From Epinephelus fuscoguttatus (taxonomy: Eukaryota; Chordata; Actinopteri; Perciformes; Serranidae): a stretch of 64,000 nt of DNA. The stretch is taken from NCBI RefSeq assembly GCF_011397635.1, contig NC_064770.1, forward strand, positions 8,642,826-8,706,825, read 5' to 3'. Of this stretch, positions 1 through 12,656 are shown one piece after another. Made by a program: the position numbers and the translations under genes. Below the pieces are notes generated by a model. That model made no database searches and was not told the origin of the DNA. It saw only the letters and a list, made by a program, of their open reading frames with translations. Position 1 is the stretch's first letter, and each line of letters starts with the position of its first letter.

Positions 1-620
1 AAAAAATAAAATAAATGTACCGCTATAGTTAGTGTTGTAAAGCTGCTCTCACCCGTCTCTCCATCTGCTTAGTCTTCTCTCTCTCTCGTATAGTGTTAGT
101 ACTTTTACACCTCCTCCTCCTCCTCTTCTCCACCTTGCTAACAAAAGAAAAATACTGGTTATGAATGGCTATGATGTACGCCGCCTCATCCAATCTCACA
201 TTTGCTCACACACACACACACACTCAAACATAAACACACATACACACTCCTCCTCCCCCTCCTGGTCTTCCCTTCATCAGAAGAAGGAGTATTGGTTGTC
301 GATGGCACGGGGCGCCCTCGCTCCGTCCCTCTCTTCTCCCTCCACAGCTTCTAGTTGGCGGAGGGGAGTGTCCCTGTCCCTCTCCTCCCAGTCCTCCACT
401 CCTCCTCCGCTACCACCCCCGCTGCCTCCGCTTCCTCCTCCTCCAGCTCCTCCTCCTGTCGTCGCCATCGTCACCACTGGCGCGCCTCCTCCTCCACCTC
501 CTCCACCTACTCCTCCTGCCTCCATCTCGTTTCCTCTCTCCTGGGGAGGAGTTGGGGGCGGCGGCCGGCCTGGCGGCAGTGGAGGAGGCTGAGGTGGGCT
601 ACGGGGTCTGCTGGTCAAGT
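1..620. other. CT-rich and GC-rich low-complexity region with CpGs
   Basis: The first part is polypyrimidine (CTCCTCCTC blocks and a short CA repeat at 208-223). Positions 300-600 are GC-rich with many CpGs and long CCT/CCG runs. Both strands stay open for 100+ codons, but they encode only Pro, Ser or Gly runs. It could be a CpG-rich promoter or first exon of a neighbouring gene, or a low-complexity region beyond the sh2b1 3' end. I see no recognisable domain. Confidence 0.35.
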
Positions 621-910
621 CTGCATGGAGCAGAAACAGATGAGAGAAAAAGAAAAGAAAGAAAAAAGGGGGGAAATGAGAGAAAAGTGTAAATAAAGGG
701 AGGCAGAGGAGGAGGAGGAAATAAGGCCAAAAGTGTAGTGAAGGAGTGAAGTGACAGCATAGTCAGAGGAGAGGAGGGTGAGAGGCAGGAGAGAAAAAGA
801 GAAAGTGACAGTGAGTGGCTGGTTAGGTGGAAGAAGTCTGCAGTCATGGAGTCCATGGGAGTCATGGAGGCAGTCCGATTCAACAAACACACAAACACAC
901 AAATACACAC

Positions 911-939
911 AAATACACACACACACACACACACACACT
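911..939. repeat. (CA)n microsatellite
   Basis: A near-perfect CA dinucleotide run, preceded by imperfect CACAAATACACA units from about 884. Confidence 0.9.
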
Positions 940-1059
940 TTTAACACTGTTGGGCAATGTAATCCATAGTAGAGATGTACACAGACAATCCAGAGCAGGG
1001 CTGCTACTGATAATAACTTCTTTAATTCATTCATTCACATCAGAAAAATGTCCCTCACA

Positions 1060-1215
1060 ATTTCCCACAGCTCGTCGTGATGTCTTCCAAACAACTTGTT
1101 TGCCCAAAACCAAAATATTACCATCAGAAAAGACAAAAAAGCACCAAATCTTCGCATTTGAGAAGCTGGAACAGGAGAATTTAAAAAATGTGACTTTAAA
1201 AATGTACTGATTATA
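1060..1215 (+). repeat. Dispersed repeat fragment, shared with 45.0, 46.3 and 62.4 kb
   Basis: Contains a CAAATCTTCGCATTTGAGAAGCTGGAAC-like word, with an upstream stretch about AAAACCAAAATATT. Related words recur in reverse orientation near 45060-45170 and 46275-46370 and in degenerate form at 62440-62600. I recognise this as a common dispersed sequence of teleost genomes, without a firm family name. The rest of 620-2230 shows no gene and nothing else I can identify. Confidence 0.5.
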
Positions 1216-2234
1216 AAAATAGTTTGACCAACTAATAATTTATGCTTAAATCCAGGATTTCCTGGCATGTATTACAATGAGGGCATGAAATGTCTCTTTT
1301 AAATATCCTGATAAAATATTAAACTTCAAGGGAAAAAAAGATATGCAATTGATTAAACTAAAAGCTAGCAGCTAAATTAATAGTAAGATGAGACTGATGT
1401 GTTTGATTCAGGTCAGCAGGTAATCTACTGATCCGATGACTCTAGATGTTCACTTCACATTTACTAATAAGAGCTTTAAAGGGAAACCTAAATTAAGAAT
1501 TCCAATATGATATTTACATGACCAAGAATATTTAATCAATATCTGTGAACATGAGCTGGTCTTTTTTCAACGGCAGTATCCAGAGAAGTCTCAAACTTGT
1601 GATGTCACCAAGTATAAAGTCTGGAGCTGCTACACAGACAATGAATCTTATTCATACTTATATTTTTTCTTCTTATACTTAATGACATCACAAATTCAGT
1701 TTTAGCACCCTTGTTTTTAAATTCGGGAGAGCATTGTTCATATAAAGGGGCAGACTTACAGCTGAGCCTGTCACTGTCAGATGGAGAACACATTTTACTC
1801 AACTAAGTCAATGTAGAGTTGGAGGGCACTGGGGAAGAGAATCACAGAGCATGAATTTATCACTCCAATTTACAACTGTCCACAAGATGGAGCACTGAAA
1901 GAAGGCACAGAAGAAAAAAATAATTGCTCTGTTTAGTAAGGAAACAGGTCATGGAGTGCATCAGATGAACAATGACATACAGACTGAATACTTAAGTTTT
2001 TTCATGTTTGAACGGCATTCTGAATTTTGAATAAAAAGTCACAGTCCTGTTGGCATCAGACCATCATTTCTCTCCACTGTGCAGAAAAAGACATTATGTT
2101 CAGCCTACGTCACATCTGCACAGCTTGTTGGTGAGTTCCAACTCTGTGGTGGGCAACTTTAAGTTACAATTAAGTTTTCTAGATTAAAAAAAAGAATAAA
2201 AGAGTAATCAATGATCAATCAGTTCTTTTAGTAT

Positions 2235-2310
2235 TGCACTTAAGTTTTATTTTCTCTATTTATTCTTTTCTTTCTTTATTCATTTTTTATTTATTTTTGT
2301 AGTTTATTTA
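2235..2310 (-). terminator. Cluster of polyadenylation signals downstream of sh2b1
   Basis: Read on the minus strand, this stretch holds several AATAAA hexamers (plus-strand TTTATT near 2246, 2258, 2275, 2286 and 2302), 190-265 nt after the sh2b1 stop codon at 2498. It is the most likely 3' end of the transcript, giving a short 3' UTR. Which signal is used cannot be told from sequence alone. Confidence 0.5.
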
Positions 2311-2497
2311 TATCAGCTTCTGTCCTGCAGAATCACATTGCCAAATTTAAATGCATATTGTGTTGAAATAAATAACAAAAAAACCTGACGTGTCAATGTG
2401 TCTGATCTCAATAAGCACATTAAATATTCAACCACTCACTCCCAGACAAAAACTCTCTCTCTTTCTCTTGCTCTCTCTCAGCCGAGTCCGGTCTCAC

Positions 2498-5400
2498 TTA
2501 CACACAGTCAGAGATGGGGGTAGATGGAGAGTCAGGATGGCGCGTGGTGATGGCATCACAGACTGTAGGCCGACTGCCTGCCCTGTCCCGGCCTGCAAGG
2601 GATGAGCCAACGGATACAACAGACAACAACAACAGAGAGGTCAGAACAGAGATGGGTGCTGTAACACATGAGCAGATGGAGAATGCTGCGTGAGTGTGAA
2701 TATTTGTGGTTAGTTTCTATTACTAACAATCACTTTTAACACATTTCACACATTGAACTTTTACTGTGAAGCCATTTCTATTTAAGAAATAAACGAGCAC
2801 AGTGTGATGCTTCTTATATAAACAAACAGATGTTGTTTGAGATCTACAGCTACATGGAGAAGAGAGGAAGAGCAAAGGATGATATGAGAGATGAGGAAAA
2901 AGAGTTAAGATGTGGCTGGCGTCTTCTGTTAGATATCATGCAGTATGTGTGTAAAAACAGCTGAGAGAAAGATGTGACCAGCATGCATGTGCACACAGAT
3001 AAAAACACATTTGATGGATTTAGGTCGAGCACACACACCTTGATAGTAATTTCCCAGATTTCTACAGGCAGTGAACACCTTAAGACTAGCTCCAACTAAG
3101 CACATGCTAACACACAACAACAATTGAACTGACTGACTTGTGTATGTAGTTCAGGGTTTCCCACACATTCATTTATTTGTGGCGGCCTGCCAAGCTGAAA
3201 ACATCTGCCACCACATTTGATTTTCTATTTCTGCAGCTGGACTGATCATTAGGAGCGCTGTTGGAATACTGTCAGTAGTTGCTCCACACTGTCGCAGCGC
3301 AAAGCCTACTCTAGGCGCAGATGGGGCAGGAGAACATCAAACACAGTGAAAGTGAAACTTACATGCCCATTGCACTGGGTTTAAAAATTTGCTCTCACTC
3401 ACACACTGCTGAGCTGCTCCTCTCTTCTATTGATCTGATCAGCTCTGAGTGAATCAACTGATCAATTACTCATCCCACAACTCAAAACTCTAAAAGCTGC
3501 TGCTAAGGAAAAAAGGAGAGTTCTGCCTGTGCTGCATTAGTGGACCTGCAAAAACCTCCAAGTTTAGAGAGGTAACAGACTGCTACACAAGGACACTCGG
3601 GCAAGAAAAAAAAATCATGGATTCGCCCACTGTAATTCTGAGGGATTGAACCACACACAGAATAAACAGTAGGTTGATTGATGCACATTATGTAGACTCA
3701 AAGTCCACAAGCATGAGTTCCACTTGGAAATTTTTAGCCTAGACAGTCTGCAACATATGCTCAAGTAAGCACAACAAGCTGATTAGCAAGTCAGTCACAC
3801 TATGTCAAGCACAAATGAATCAGCGGATCTGGGAGACCCGCCTGCAGGTTTCAGCAACTACAGAGGATCGTGTCTATCTTTGACACTTGCACTGTTGTCT
3901 GCTCAAAATGAATAAAAAGGATCTTTATGTATTTGGTCATTTTCCGCTGTACCGAACTTGCACCTAACCATGATTTCTCTGTACAGTTATAACCCTAATA
4001 GCTGACTGTACTGAACTCTCTCTAGGGGTCTGCTGTACAGGATGATCGGTCCCTGATGTCTGTTACTTGGATCCAGTAGGACACTGACACCTTAAACAAC
4101 TCAAGGTCGTCATTCGCATTGCAAGGAAACTAATTATGGACTAATACATATAAAAATAAACAGAAAAAAACACAAGCAAATCCTCTTTCCCACCAGATAC
4201 TTGTGCACTACACATGTAACCTGTATCCCAGTAAGAAAGAGGAAAAACCATGGATTACACTATTTCAATTGATGATTTTGACCTAGTTTTAGTTGTTGAG
4301 TTGCTGCAACCCCCTGAGTATCCCTGCTACCTGTGCTCCATGTCATGTGTGCAGAAAATAATAAACAGATAAACACATATATTCAAAACTAAATTTTTTC
4401 AGTACTATGTTCTTTAAAAGGTCATGGCACATGATTTTTAAACATTGTTTTTATATGCCCCATGCCCAGCCAACACAGAATTTGACCAGTCTCAAACTAT
4501 AATGGATTTACTTCATACTTTTCTACTCATGCTACAACTTGGTGGCCTGTGCTTCAAAGCTCTTAACCTCTGATGCACCAACACTATGTGCAAATAAAAT
4601 TAACTTAATTAATTTTCCTTCCAGCTTCTATCCAGCTGTGTTTATCTCCTCCCACCAGGAATACCCAAACAAAAATGATGTTTTTCTCCACTGAAAGAGT
4701 TAGACAAAGCCTGTTTCTTTTTATTTCAAAATTAATCTGGGGGCATTTTATGCCTTTATTTGATAGTAACAGAGGAGAGAGACAGGATACGTATGGAAAG
4801 GGAATGACATACAGCAAACAGTCCAGCCAGCTGGGAAATGAACTGGAGACTCGCTGCTCAGGGCGTTTGTTTCACTAACCTGCTATTTGGTCACCCAAAC
4901 AAAGCCTGTTTGTGTGTCTGATGGGTGCTTAAATTTAATGACAGACATCTCCTCTTTTGAATTTCAGATCGCAAGGATTAATAATTACCACAATGACATT
5001 AAGAAAGAAGTGTGTTTTGTTTTCTCATAGGCTACGTCACTGATGAACTGACTAATGGAGTCCCTTATTAGTTTCATCATGTATAACACAACTCTGCTTG
5101 CTGTTTACGAGAGGTTGAAACTGTTTACTTACATGCTGCATATAAAGACATTCATAATCCAAGCAGTTGAAACATAAGGAGGGAGTCCTGGTCTGATTTA
5201 TTTATCTTTTTTTTGCCCAGCACAACTTTTTTCTTCTATTATTACAGACTGATCTTTTCTTTATATATTTGGAGGGTGGAGTTCACTCGTACCTGGCTGT
5301 CGAACAGCGGTGGCACCCACAAAGCTGATGAGTGTGACGTCTGATGCGCCGCCGGACTCCAGGGGGATCGGGTGCACCCGGAAGTGCTCCAACATATCAA

Positions 5401-8400
5401 AGATGGACTGGAACCAAAGGTGCTGCACTCTGCACTGACCGTCCTCATTCAGGGACAGACGAAGGTGCTGAAGGGAAGAAAACAAAGTAACACAAATTTC
5501 AGAACATTTACTTATTTGTCTTAACAACACACACAGCTGACTTCCCGGACTCACCTTGGCCTTGCCCTGAAAGTTAAAGGTGAGGACATATTCTCCACGC
5601 CTTGTCTCGCTCTGGCGAACCAGGAAGACACCGTGGCTCGCCGGGCCTCCGGCCAACACCAGCTGAGCAGCTTTGAGACGGGACAGGGTGCCGTGGAACC
5701 ACTGACACTCACTGAGTGGGTGCTCTACTGCCTCTGCAGTGGTCACCTCCGAGAACAGGAAGGACCCTGGATGGGTGAATGGTACATATGATATTTTAGT
5801 GCTTTAAAGTTTAAAAGATGGTTCATGTAGGATTTTAAAAGCAAGCAAGTACCCAAGTGTTGGAGATATCAGCTGTAAAGATGTCTGCCTTCTCTTGAAT
5901 ATAATGAAAATATATGGCACTCAGAGTTACTCAAGACAATCCACAGACCTTGTTGTGTCCAACATGTCCAACATTCAAAAACTCACACCAAAACAATCTA
6001 GACAGATAGGCAGCATTACAGGTAAAAGGAAAATACGTATTTTTTATTTGGGGGTGAACTGGCCCTTTAAATAAAATGTCTTTGGATCATAGTCACCTGT
6101 GGCGTCTGGCGTCTCGGCAAAAGGTGTGCCCAGACTAGCTCCACCTCCACCAAGAATCCGACTGTCTGGTTCGTCGAGAGGGGCTCGAGGTGGTAGCTCG
6201 GGTGGAAGAGGATCCATCAGAGGTGAGGAGCCTCCAATACCTCCATAACACACTGAGACAACAAAAAAGCACCAAAGAGAGGTGTAAACTATATCATAAA
6301 GCAGATAAACATACATACAGATGCCATTTACTTGACTTTTTGTGTTTGGGATTTGTCCCTTCCTTATTTTACCTCTTTCTTATGTGATGTAATGTGATTT
6401 TATGTTGTCATGTAAACTACTTTTGATGACTGTCTGCTTAACATTTGCATTTTATATGTCCTACTTTGCATGATGCTGCCTTACTCTTTATCCTGTTTTG
6501 CTTTCTCTGGTTCTAGTTTTACATGTTGTGTGTTTAATTCTTGTTTTATTGGCTAATTTAACATCTGGCCAAGGGACAAGGGTTGGAAAAAGTGCCTGTT
6601 GGCAAACACCGGTATATTTACAATGATGCTGATCAATGTGTACTGTCTCTGAAAATAAATGAATTAAATATTACAGCTACAAACCAGGCTTAAGTAGTTT
6701 ACAATTACAAGTCTCACAACCAGGGTTCAGTGCCAGATATCTGGTAATTTAACAAGACAAAAGACACTCAAACTGAACAATAATGACTACTGTACACTAT
6801 TACTCACAGATCTTGCTAAGTCACCTGCCACACCTTCACAAGTCTACTTTCAAATTGTGTATATTCTCTCACACAGCCTTCATGTTAACAAAAACATCTC
6901 AAAGAAGTGCTTGTTTCATTCACAAGGTGGAATCTTCCAGCTAATTATGAGATCAAGTGTTGGCAAAATGACTTTTTTATGTTATGTGTCACTAGTAATA
7001 AAAGGAAGTTTATGTTACTCTAAAGGCTACTCTCACTAAACACTGCAGCCCCACTGTACTGCAACACACTGTAAAGCTCACAGTATCAGTATCACGGACG
7101 TACCTTGTGAAAGACGGTCAACAATCTCAGGCGTCCCACTGATGTCCAATGGCCCCACACACACACCTTCAGCATCCTCCTGTTCACTGTGGTGGAGAGA
7201 AAGTAGGTAGTAACCTAATATTGTCCCACACATTGCTCGTCCCATACAATAATGCCCCACATGCACCCAGTCATTCTTTCAGTCATTACCTGAGACAGAT
7301 GCCGTTCCTGATGTCACTCAGCCAGGCTCTCATCTGTACAGCATCACGTGTCTCGATCACGTACTGTGCCGACCCTTCCAGCTGGAAAGTATTAAAAGAA
7401 AGAAGGCAAAAATGAGGGGTGAAGCTGATATTGGTTAGTGGACAGTCCATCATTAAACTAAGTGCACTGACTGTCAAACTGCATCTCCTTTTACCCAGAG
7501 ATCCTTGTGTTTTCAGGTTATTTGCTTTAGTTGGTTCATATTCTAACACTGCAATTCTCCTACCATTATACTGGGGCCAGCCAAACCAGCCAGACTGGCA
7601 TTAATTACTGATTTCATTCATTTGCTTTTTATAATAAATATATAGGTATTTATAAATAAACTTGACATATAAGGTTGAAATATTGTACCTTAATCATGTA
7701 ACATTCAAGTATTGCATTTCTCATGGTGTGGTGTTATTATTCTATTAGATAGACTGTATATCTTTTCATTGTTCTTTATCTTTCAATGACCGCATATTAT
7801 TTATTTCAGTTGTAGCACACGGAGTTGCAGCAAGGCACACCTCCAAAAACCATTTAATGTCTAGCAAAAATCAAAGGCAGTCAAAAATATTTCAGTTCTT
7901 TAATAGAGACGACAACCATCAACATGACAGCAGAGACAATGCAGAGACATCAGCAATGCCTCTGGACCACCTGAGAAGCACAGGAACTGAGCGAGACAGC
8001 TGTTGAGCTGGCTGTCACTCACATCTCTGTGGTCAAACCAGCTGCTGCTAAAGTTTGAGTATGGCATTCAATGAAACGGCCAGGGATAAATGTGAATAGG
8101 TAAGCATTTCAAAATAAGGCGTTAACACTGAGTATATACAAAATATGTATCAGTAAAATAGAGTAAATGGATTATATATGTACAGGAAAAATAACACATG
8201 TAATTGGTGAAGAAAAGTAAGACAGCAGAACTGATGGAGGGATGAAGAGGTGATTACCTGCAGCAGAAAGGTGTTCTCCTTATCAGGCACCTCTAGCGCT
8301 GTGGTGCTCCTCACATCCACGATTGAGCAGCAAGGGACAGTCAGCCGGGGCTTCGATGACTGGGGAGGCAAACCAACCAAAATCAGTGACTGCTGTTCCT

Positions 8401-11400
8401 CCATTAAAGTTTACTACTTAGTTATCACAACAAAAACTGAACTGTAAAAAACATAGCTGTTATACAGGGGGGTCATGGGCTGGAATATTTTTTTGTCTTT
8501 GCAAGGAAGTCACTGCTGCCAACCAAGAAAAAGTACAACACATAACCCTCTGTGAAACTACAACTTTTACACTTTGTTTTTATGTGATTAAATAAGCCAG
8601 GCATAACATGTTATCTGTGAACATCAGTGAACCTGGTAAGTGGATTTTGTTACCTTTGGGCAGAGTCAGGCTAGCTGTTTCCCCCTGTTTTCAGTCTTAT
8701 GCTAAACTGAGCTAACCTGCTGCTGGCTGCAGTTTGATATTTAGCATCCAGTCACAAGAGTGGTATCAATCTGAACATCTAATTTCCTGCAAGAAAGCAA
8801 ATCACTAAAAATGTCAAACTACTCTTATAAGGACACTTGCCAACCAGGGATTTTGTTATTAACTGTTTTATCTATAAAATGTAAAAGAAAATAAAAAATG
8901 CCCCTCACAACATCACAGAGTCAAAAGTCGGGTCAACTTTCAGTGTTGCTGGTCCAAACCAGTATACGAGTTTAAACTGGTTTGATTTCATGCAAACCAG
9001 CTGAACTGGCATTTGTCATTATGAAATGTTGTGGCTAAATAAAAAATAGCCGACTTCAGCAACTTGTGTGGACAGTGTCATGGCGCTTGGCACTTGTATG
9101 GCATTAATAACAAGCAATATGACAATGTGAATAACATATTATGTTTGTTTATAAATGCTAGACTAGCGGAACCACTAGAGTCTGACAAGCTGTGCGCCAT
9201 TTACTGCCAAGCCAAGGCTGACACCAGCCTAGAGCTCGGTCTCTGCCTGTCTGTCTGCTTGCAGGTGTGTGTATGTGTCTGCTTGTCTCTCTGTTTAGAC
9301 ACTACTGACAAATATGTTGAATAAGTACGTAATTTAAAAAACAAATCTGAATTTGTATGAAATAAAATGTCAATAACACTTTCATTTTCATTTTCAAGTT
9401 GTTAGAAAACTGCATTTTAATTGTAAGGGTGACTTAAATAATTCTTTCATAGCTGGAAAATCAGGCTACACTGTTTATATTGCATTTACTTTTTTTTTTT
9501 TTTTTTTTTAAATTTTGAACCTGAGTTTGTTTTAACCGAACCAAATACATTAGATGTGACACACTGTTAGTCACTGCTTTGATTTGTGTGGTACCCCAAG
9601 GCTCAGTACTGGGCCCTCTTTTTCCCTGCAAAGACATGCAGGCTGGGGATAGGTTAATTGGTGAATAATTGTGAAAGTGAGTGTGAATGGTTGTCTGTCT
9701 TTATGTGTCAGCGCTGTGATAGTTTGGCAACCTGTCCAGGGTGTTCCCCGCCTCTTGCCCAATGTCAGCTGGGATAGAGCAAAAAAGACAAGGCCGAAGA
9801 CCAAAAAAACTGTACTGGTACTATAACTTGGTAATACTTACCGACATTATGAAAAGGGAATACTGAAAGGGATACTTTTCCCATTTTCAACCAGCTCTGT
9901 ATTAAAATAATGTGTGTAATATGAATATGTATAAATAAACTGTGGTAAACTTCATTCCATCTTACCAGCACCCAGATCTCCCTGCTCATCTCTTAACTCA
10001 AATTCGCTATATGATGCAATTTTCTCTGGCTCTGGGGCTGTTGCCTGAACTACAGATTGTACCTCCATATTTTTGGATGCCCATCACCACAGACACAAAG
10101 ACTATAGAAGCAGATCGAGAGAGAGACCCAACCTTCTCTCTCACTCTCTCAAACGCAGACCAAAGTCACATAGGCCTTTCTGACAGCAGACATTTTGACC
10201 TATCATAAGGCGTTACTATAACACTAATGGTGGTTCTGTTATATTCAGGTGCTCCAGTGAGTATGACAGGTAGCAAGCATGCAAGAGACCAACAACCTGG
10301 AAAAAAAGCAGCTAAATGGAATTCAGCCATCATTAATTTCATTATTCACACCTGTGCCTTTCCTACTGTGACAAGTCAATATGTCCTCTGTGAAAAAGGC
10401 CTATGAACCAGTAAAACTAAGCAGCGTGGATCAAATATGAAACAAGATTCTGTTATCATGTCGCCTGTATACGTGACCCAAAATGTTTTCAGAAACATAT
10501 TTTAGCTTACTGTTTAACTGTAATTTGAGATAATTTGGTACAAGCCAGCCGCCATATTGTTTCTTGTAGAAAAACAGCCAAGCTAAATTATGTCACACAC
10601 CAGCAGGAGCATTTACTGGTCTGGTCTGGCACAGTGCATTCTGGTAGTTTCTGCCTCTTAAGCAAGCGCACATGCCACAGCCCTTTCCCCCTGTGTTCTC
10701 TAGTCAAATAGCACCAGTTTCAAATGTATTTACGTCCTTCTACTGCATAGACAGCCTAGTTTTATGAAAAGACCATCTTTTCAGCAGTGAAATGCTTCTT
10801 TAAAAACAATATATTAAATAAAAAAGAGGGAGATTTTTTTTACTGTCCCAACTAAAAAAGATAAATTAATTAATCAATGAAAAACTTGTTCCAACTCTAG
10901 AAAACATGTTTTAATGTTTCACACTTACTTTAGGTGGAATGAAGAATTCCAAGTAGTACTCCTCTCCCCGCTCACCACCTTCTCTGTCCCTTTCTCTGAG
11001 GACCAGCCGACACTTATGCCAGCGTCCTCCTCTCCAGGGCACATTCCCTCCGCTGGCCAGAGGCTGCACTGGACCTGCTTGAGCTGCAGCAGATGAAGCT
11101 GAGGCAGCATTGTTGTTGTCCGTACTGTGATGCAGTAGACCGAACGAGAAGCCAGAGAAGCCAAGGCTTCCGCTCAACTCATCGCTGGATGAGCTAACGG
11201 TCACCCCACCCTCACGCACCAACCGGCCCACCTTCCTTGGAGGTCCCATGTTGGCAGCAGCAGCACTGCTCGGAGGCAGCGTGGAGGAGGCGGAGTGAGG
11301 GCCTGCAGTGGTCGGGGTGAGGACAGGAGGAGGTGATCGTGACAGTCTGAGTTTCTCCAGACGATGGCTCCATTTCTCCTTCTCACCTCCTTCGCCATTG

Positions 11401-12656
11401 CTCCGCCGCCTATCTCGGGCAGCCTCCGAAAGAGACAGAGAGGTGGCGCTGCTTGAAGATGAGGGGGGCAGCGAGGAGGAGGAGGAGTGGGGAAGGGAGA
11501 GAGGCATGGACAGGGATACAGGCATGGAGGAGGTGGGTGTAGGAGGCTGTGTACCAGAGTTCCTCTTTGAGGTTGAAACCAAGGTGGCGTCCTGCACACC
11601 CATAGTATAGCTGTAACTAGAGGGCATCTGGCTCTGGGCTGAGTCACTGGAGGAGCTTCGCCAGTGCAGGATGCCTCGGACACTCCCCCGTACACTACGA
11701 CCCACACTCCGCAGAGAAAAGCGCTTCTTCAGTTTGTTTTTGGAGGAGTTGGGCGTACTGTTACCTTTGGAGTCAGGTGGAGGAGTGACCGAGGAAGAGG
11801 AAGGTGGAATCTGAGGAGTGTAGGAGGGGTCAGCACTGTCCACCTCTGCAGACTCTGCTTCCTGCTCTTCTGGCTCAACGTCTTCCCCCACAGATGCTAC
11901 CCCTAACCAGCTGTCCTCCTCTTCCTCAACCGGTGCTTCCCCATTCCCAGGGGCAATCATAGCCCCCCTCTCCTCACGCCTCCCGTTGTTCCCTCCGACT
12001 GAGGAGCAACATGACGATGATGAAGATGGAGGCAGGACTTGGCTGTGGGCATAAGAATCTTGAAACCTGTCCCCACTGCGGTTTTCCAACACCAGCCGTG
12101 CCGGTGCAGGCTTGGATAAGGCCCGTGTCGTGTTAGTTGGTGGACATGGGAGGACAGCTCCCCCAGACGTTGACAGGGGAGACACTGCTTCCTCTTCCAG
12201 GGAAGTAGCATCTGACTGGGGAGCCCAGCTCGCCATGTCATCCCTCCCAGAAGCACAGCTCTGCGGGAGCGCCCCCTCCAGCTCACTTTGAAAGTGACGA
12301 ACAAAGCGGTCGGTGAAGCGCCGGCAGAAGGCGGCCGCTGAATCTGGGGAGTAGTGGGGGTTTTCCAGGAGAAAAGCTCGAAAGTGGCGTGCAAAGTCAC
12401 CGGCTGCAACGCGGGCATGGAGCTCACAGAATTCGGTCCAGCTCAGGCAAGGCGAGGGGGACGGTGTGGGGGTGTCTGACAGGGAAGACGGGTGAGCCTG
12501 GGGTGGAGGGCTCACCAAAGGGGGTAGAGGGGGTGGCCGAGGGGAAAGGGGCAGCAAAGAGGGAGATGGAGGGGATGGAGATGGGGAGGGTGAGGGAGGT
12601 AAAGGGGAGGAGTTTGCCGCCCGCGGGCTGGGCGGGGTTAATAGAGAGCCGTTCAT
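2498..12656 (-). CDS. sh2b1: SH2B adapter protein 1 (PH and SH2 domain signalling adaptor), 8 coding exons
   Basis: Spliced coding exons, in order: 12656-10929, 8359-8258, 7381-7290, 7186-7104, 6252-6097, 5766-5555, 5467-5293, 2592-2498. Together they give 2643 nt, or 880 aa, with GT-AG borders and matching phases. Residues about 72-130 are the phenylalanine-zipper dimerisation domain (starts [14 protein letters not shown]). A basic nuclear-localisation-like stretch ([19 protein letters not shown]) sits near 306-324. The PH domain runs from about 475 to 640 across exons 1-3. The SH2 domain spans about 743-845 in exons 6-7; FLVRQS supplies the phosphotyrosine-binding Arg771. The first ATG (MNGS) matches the family start. 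SH2B1 is known to bind JAK2 and receptor tyrosine kinases such as insulin and leptin-pathway receptors at the membrane. Exon 1 is about 265 codons longer than I recall for mammals, because of Ser/Pro- and acidic-rich linkers. The last exon encodes a short tail ending ISDCV, reminiscent of the mammalian tail around SDCV. Alternative C-termini, known in mammals, are not excluded. Confidence 0.95.
3150..3420. repeat. Probable DNA-transposon fragment starting CAGGGTTTCCCACAC
   Basis: Lies in the last intron of sh2b1. The start CAGGGTTTCCCACACATT, followed by a TGTGGCGGCCTGCCA motif, resembles the terminal part of a non-autonomous DNA transposon that is widespread in teleosts. I could not find the opposite terminal repeat. 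The rest of this intron (2593-5292) shows no coding signal apart from the repeat at 4728-4890. Confidence 0.4.
4728..4890 (+). repeat. Dispersed teleost repeat (GGGGGCATTTTATGCC type)
   Basis: A stretch beginning GGGGGCATTTTATGCCTTTA with GAGAGAGACAGG and GGGAATGACATACAGC words. I recognise it as a high-copy fish repeat. It lies in the last sh2b1 intron and has no coding capacity. Confidence 0.5.
5850..6075. repeat. Dispersed repeat in sh2b1 intron, paralogous to 59100-59255
   Basis: Shares words such as GATATCAGC/GATATCTCC, AACAATCTAG, GGTGAACTG and CCCTTTAA with 59100-59255 in the same order, ending at the same GGTGAACTG(G/T)CCCTTTAA sequence. It is therefore a dispersed element. It ends 22 bp before the sh2b1 exon 5 donor. 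Confidence 0.55.
6350..6690 (+). repeat. LINE-like 3' tail
   Basis: An AT-rich, T-rich stretch with a CTGGCCAAGGGACAAGGG motif. It ends in GTGTACTGTCTCTGAAAATAAATGAATTAAATA, which resembles the 3' tails of teleost non-LTR retrotransposons. It has no open reading frame and lies inside a sh2b1 intron. Confidence 0.45.
8560..8850 (+). repeat. Dispersed teleost repeat (AGCTAACCTGCTGCTGGCTGC type)
   Basis: Contains CTTATGCTAAACTGAGC followed by TAACCTGCTGCTGGCTGCAG and GAGTGGTATCAATCTGAACA, words I recognise from a common fish repeat. It is within the large sh2b1 intron 1. The remainder of intron 1 (8360-10928) holds the SINE fragment at 9625-9790, a poly(T) run near 9489-9509 and no exon that I can see. 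Confidence 0.55.
9625..9790 (+). repeat. Diverged fragment of the tRNA-headed SINE family
   Basis: Matches the body of the full copy at 28296-28665 (AAAGACATGCAG, GTGTGAATGGTTGTCTG, CCTGTCCAGGGTG, CAGCTGGGATAG in order). It lacks the tRNA-like head and the tail. The sequence has diverged more than the full copy, so it is older. Confidence 0.75.

Noticed and set aside
161-592. Plus-strand 143-codon open frame rich in Pro and Ser
   Set aside because: Composed of CA-repeat-encoded HTHTH and CCT-repeat-encoded proline runs; equally open on the opposite strand; no domain, so low-complexity DNA rather than a gene.
599-1034. Minus-strand frames encoding MCVCVCV-type peptides
   Set aside because: Simple translation of the CA microsatellite at 911-939.
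11201-12427. Alternative-frame ORFs of 100-168 codons over sh2b1 exon 1
   Set aside because: Shadows of the GC-rich exon; the real frame carries the SH2B1 zipper, NLS and PH start.
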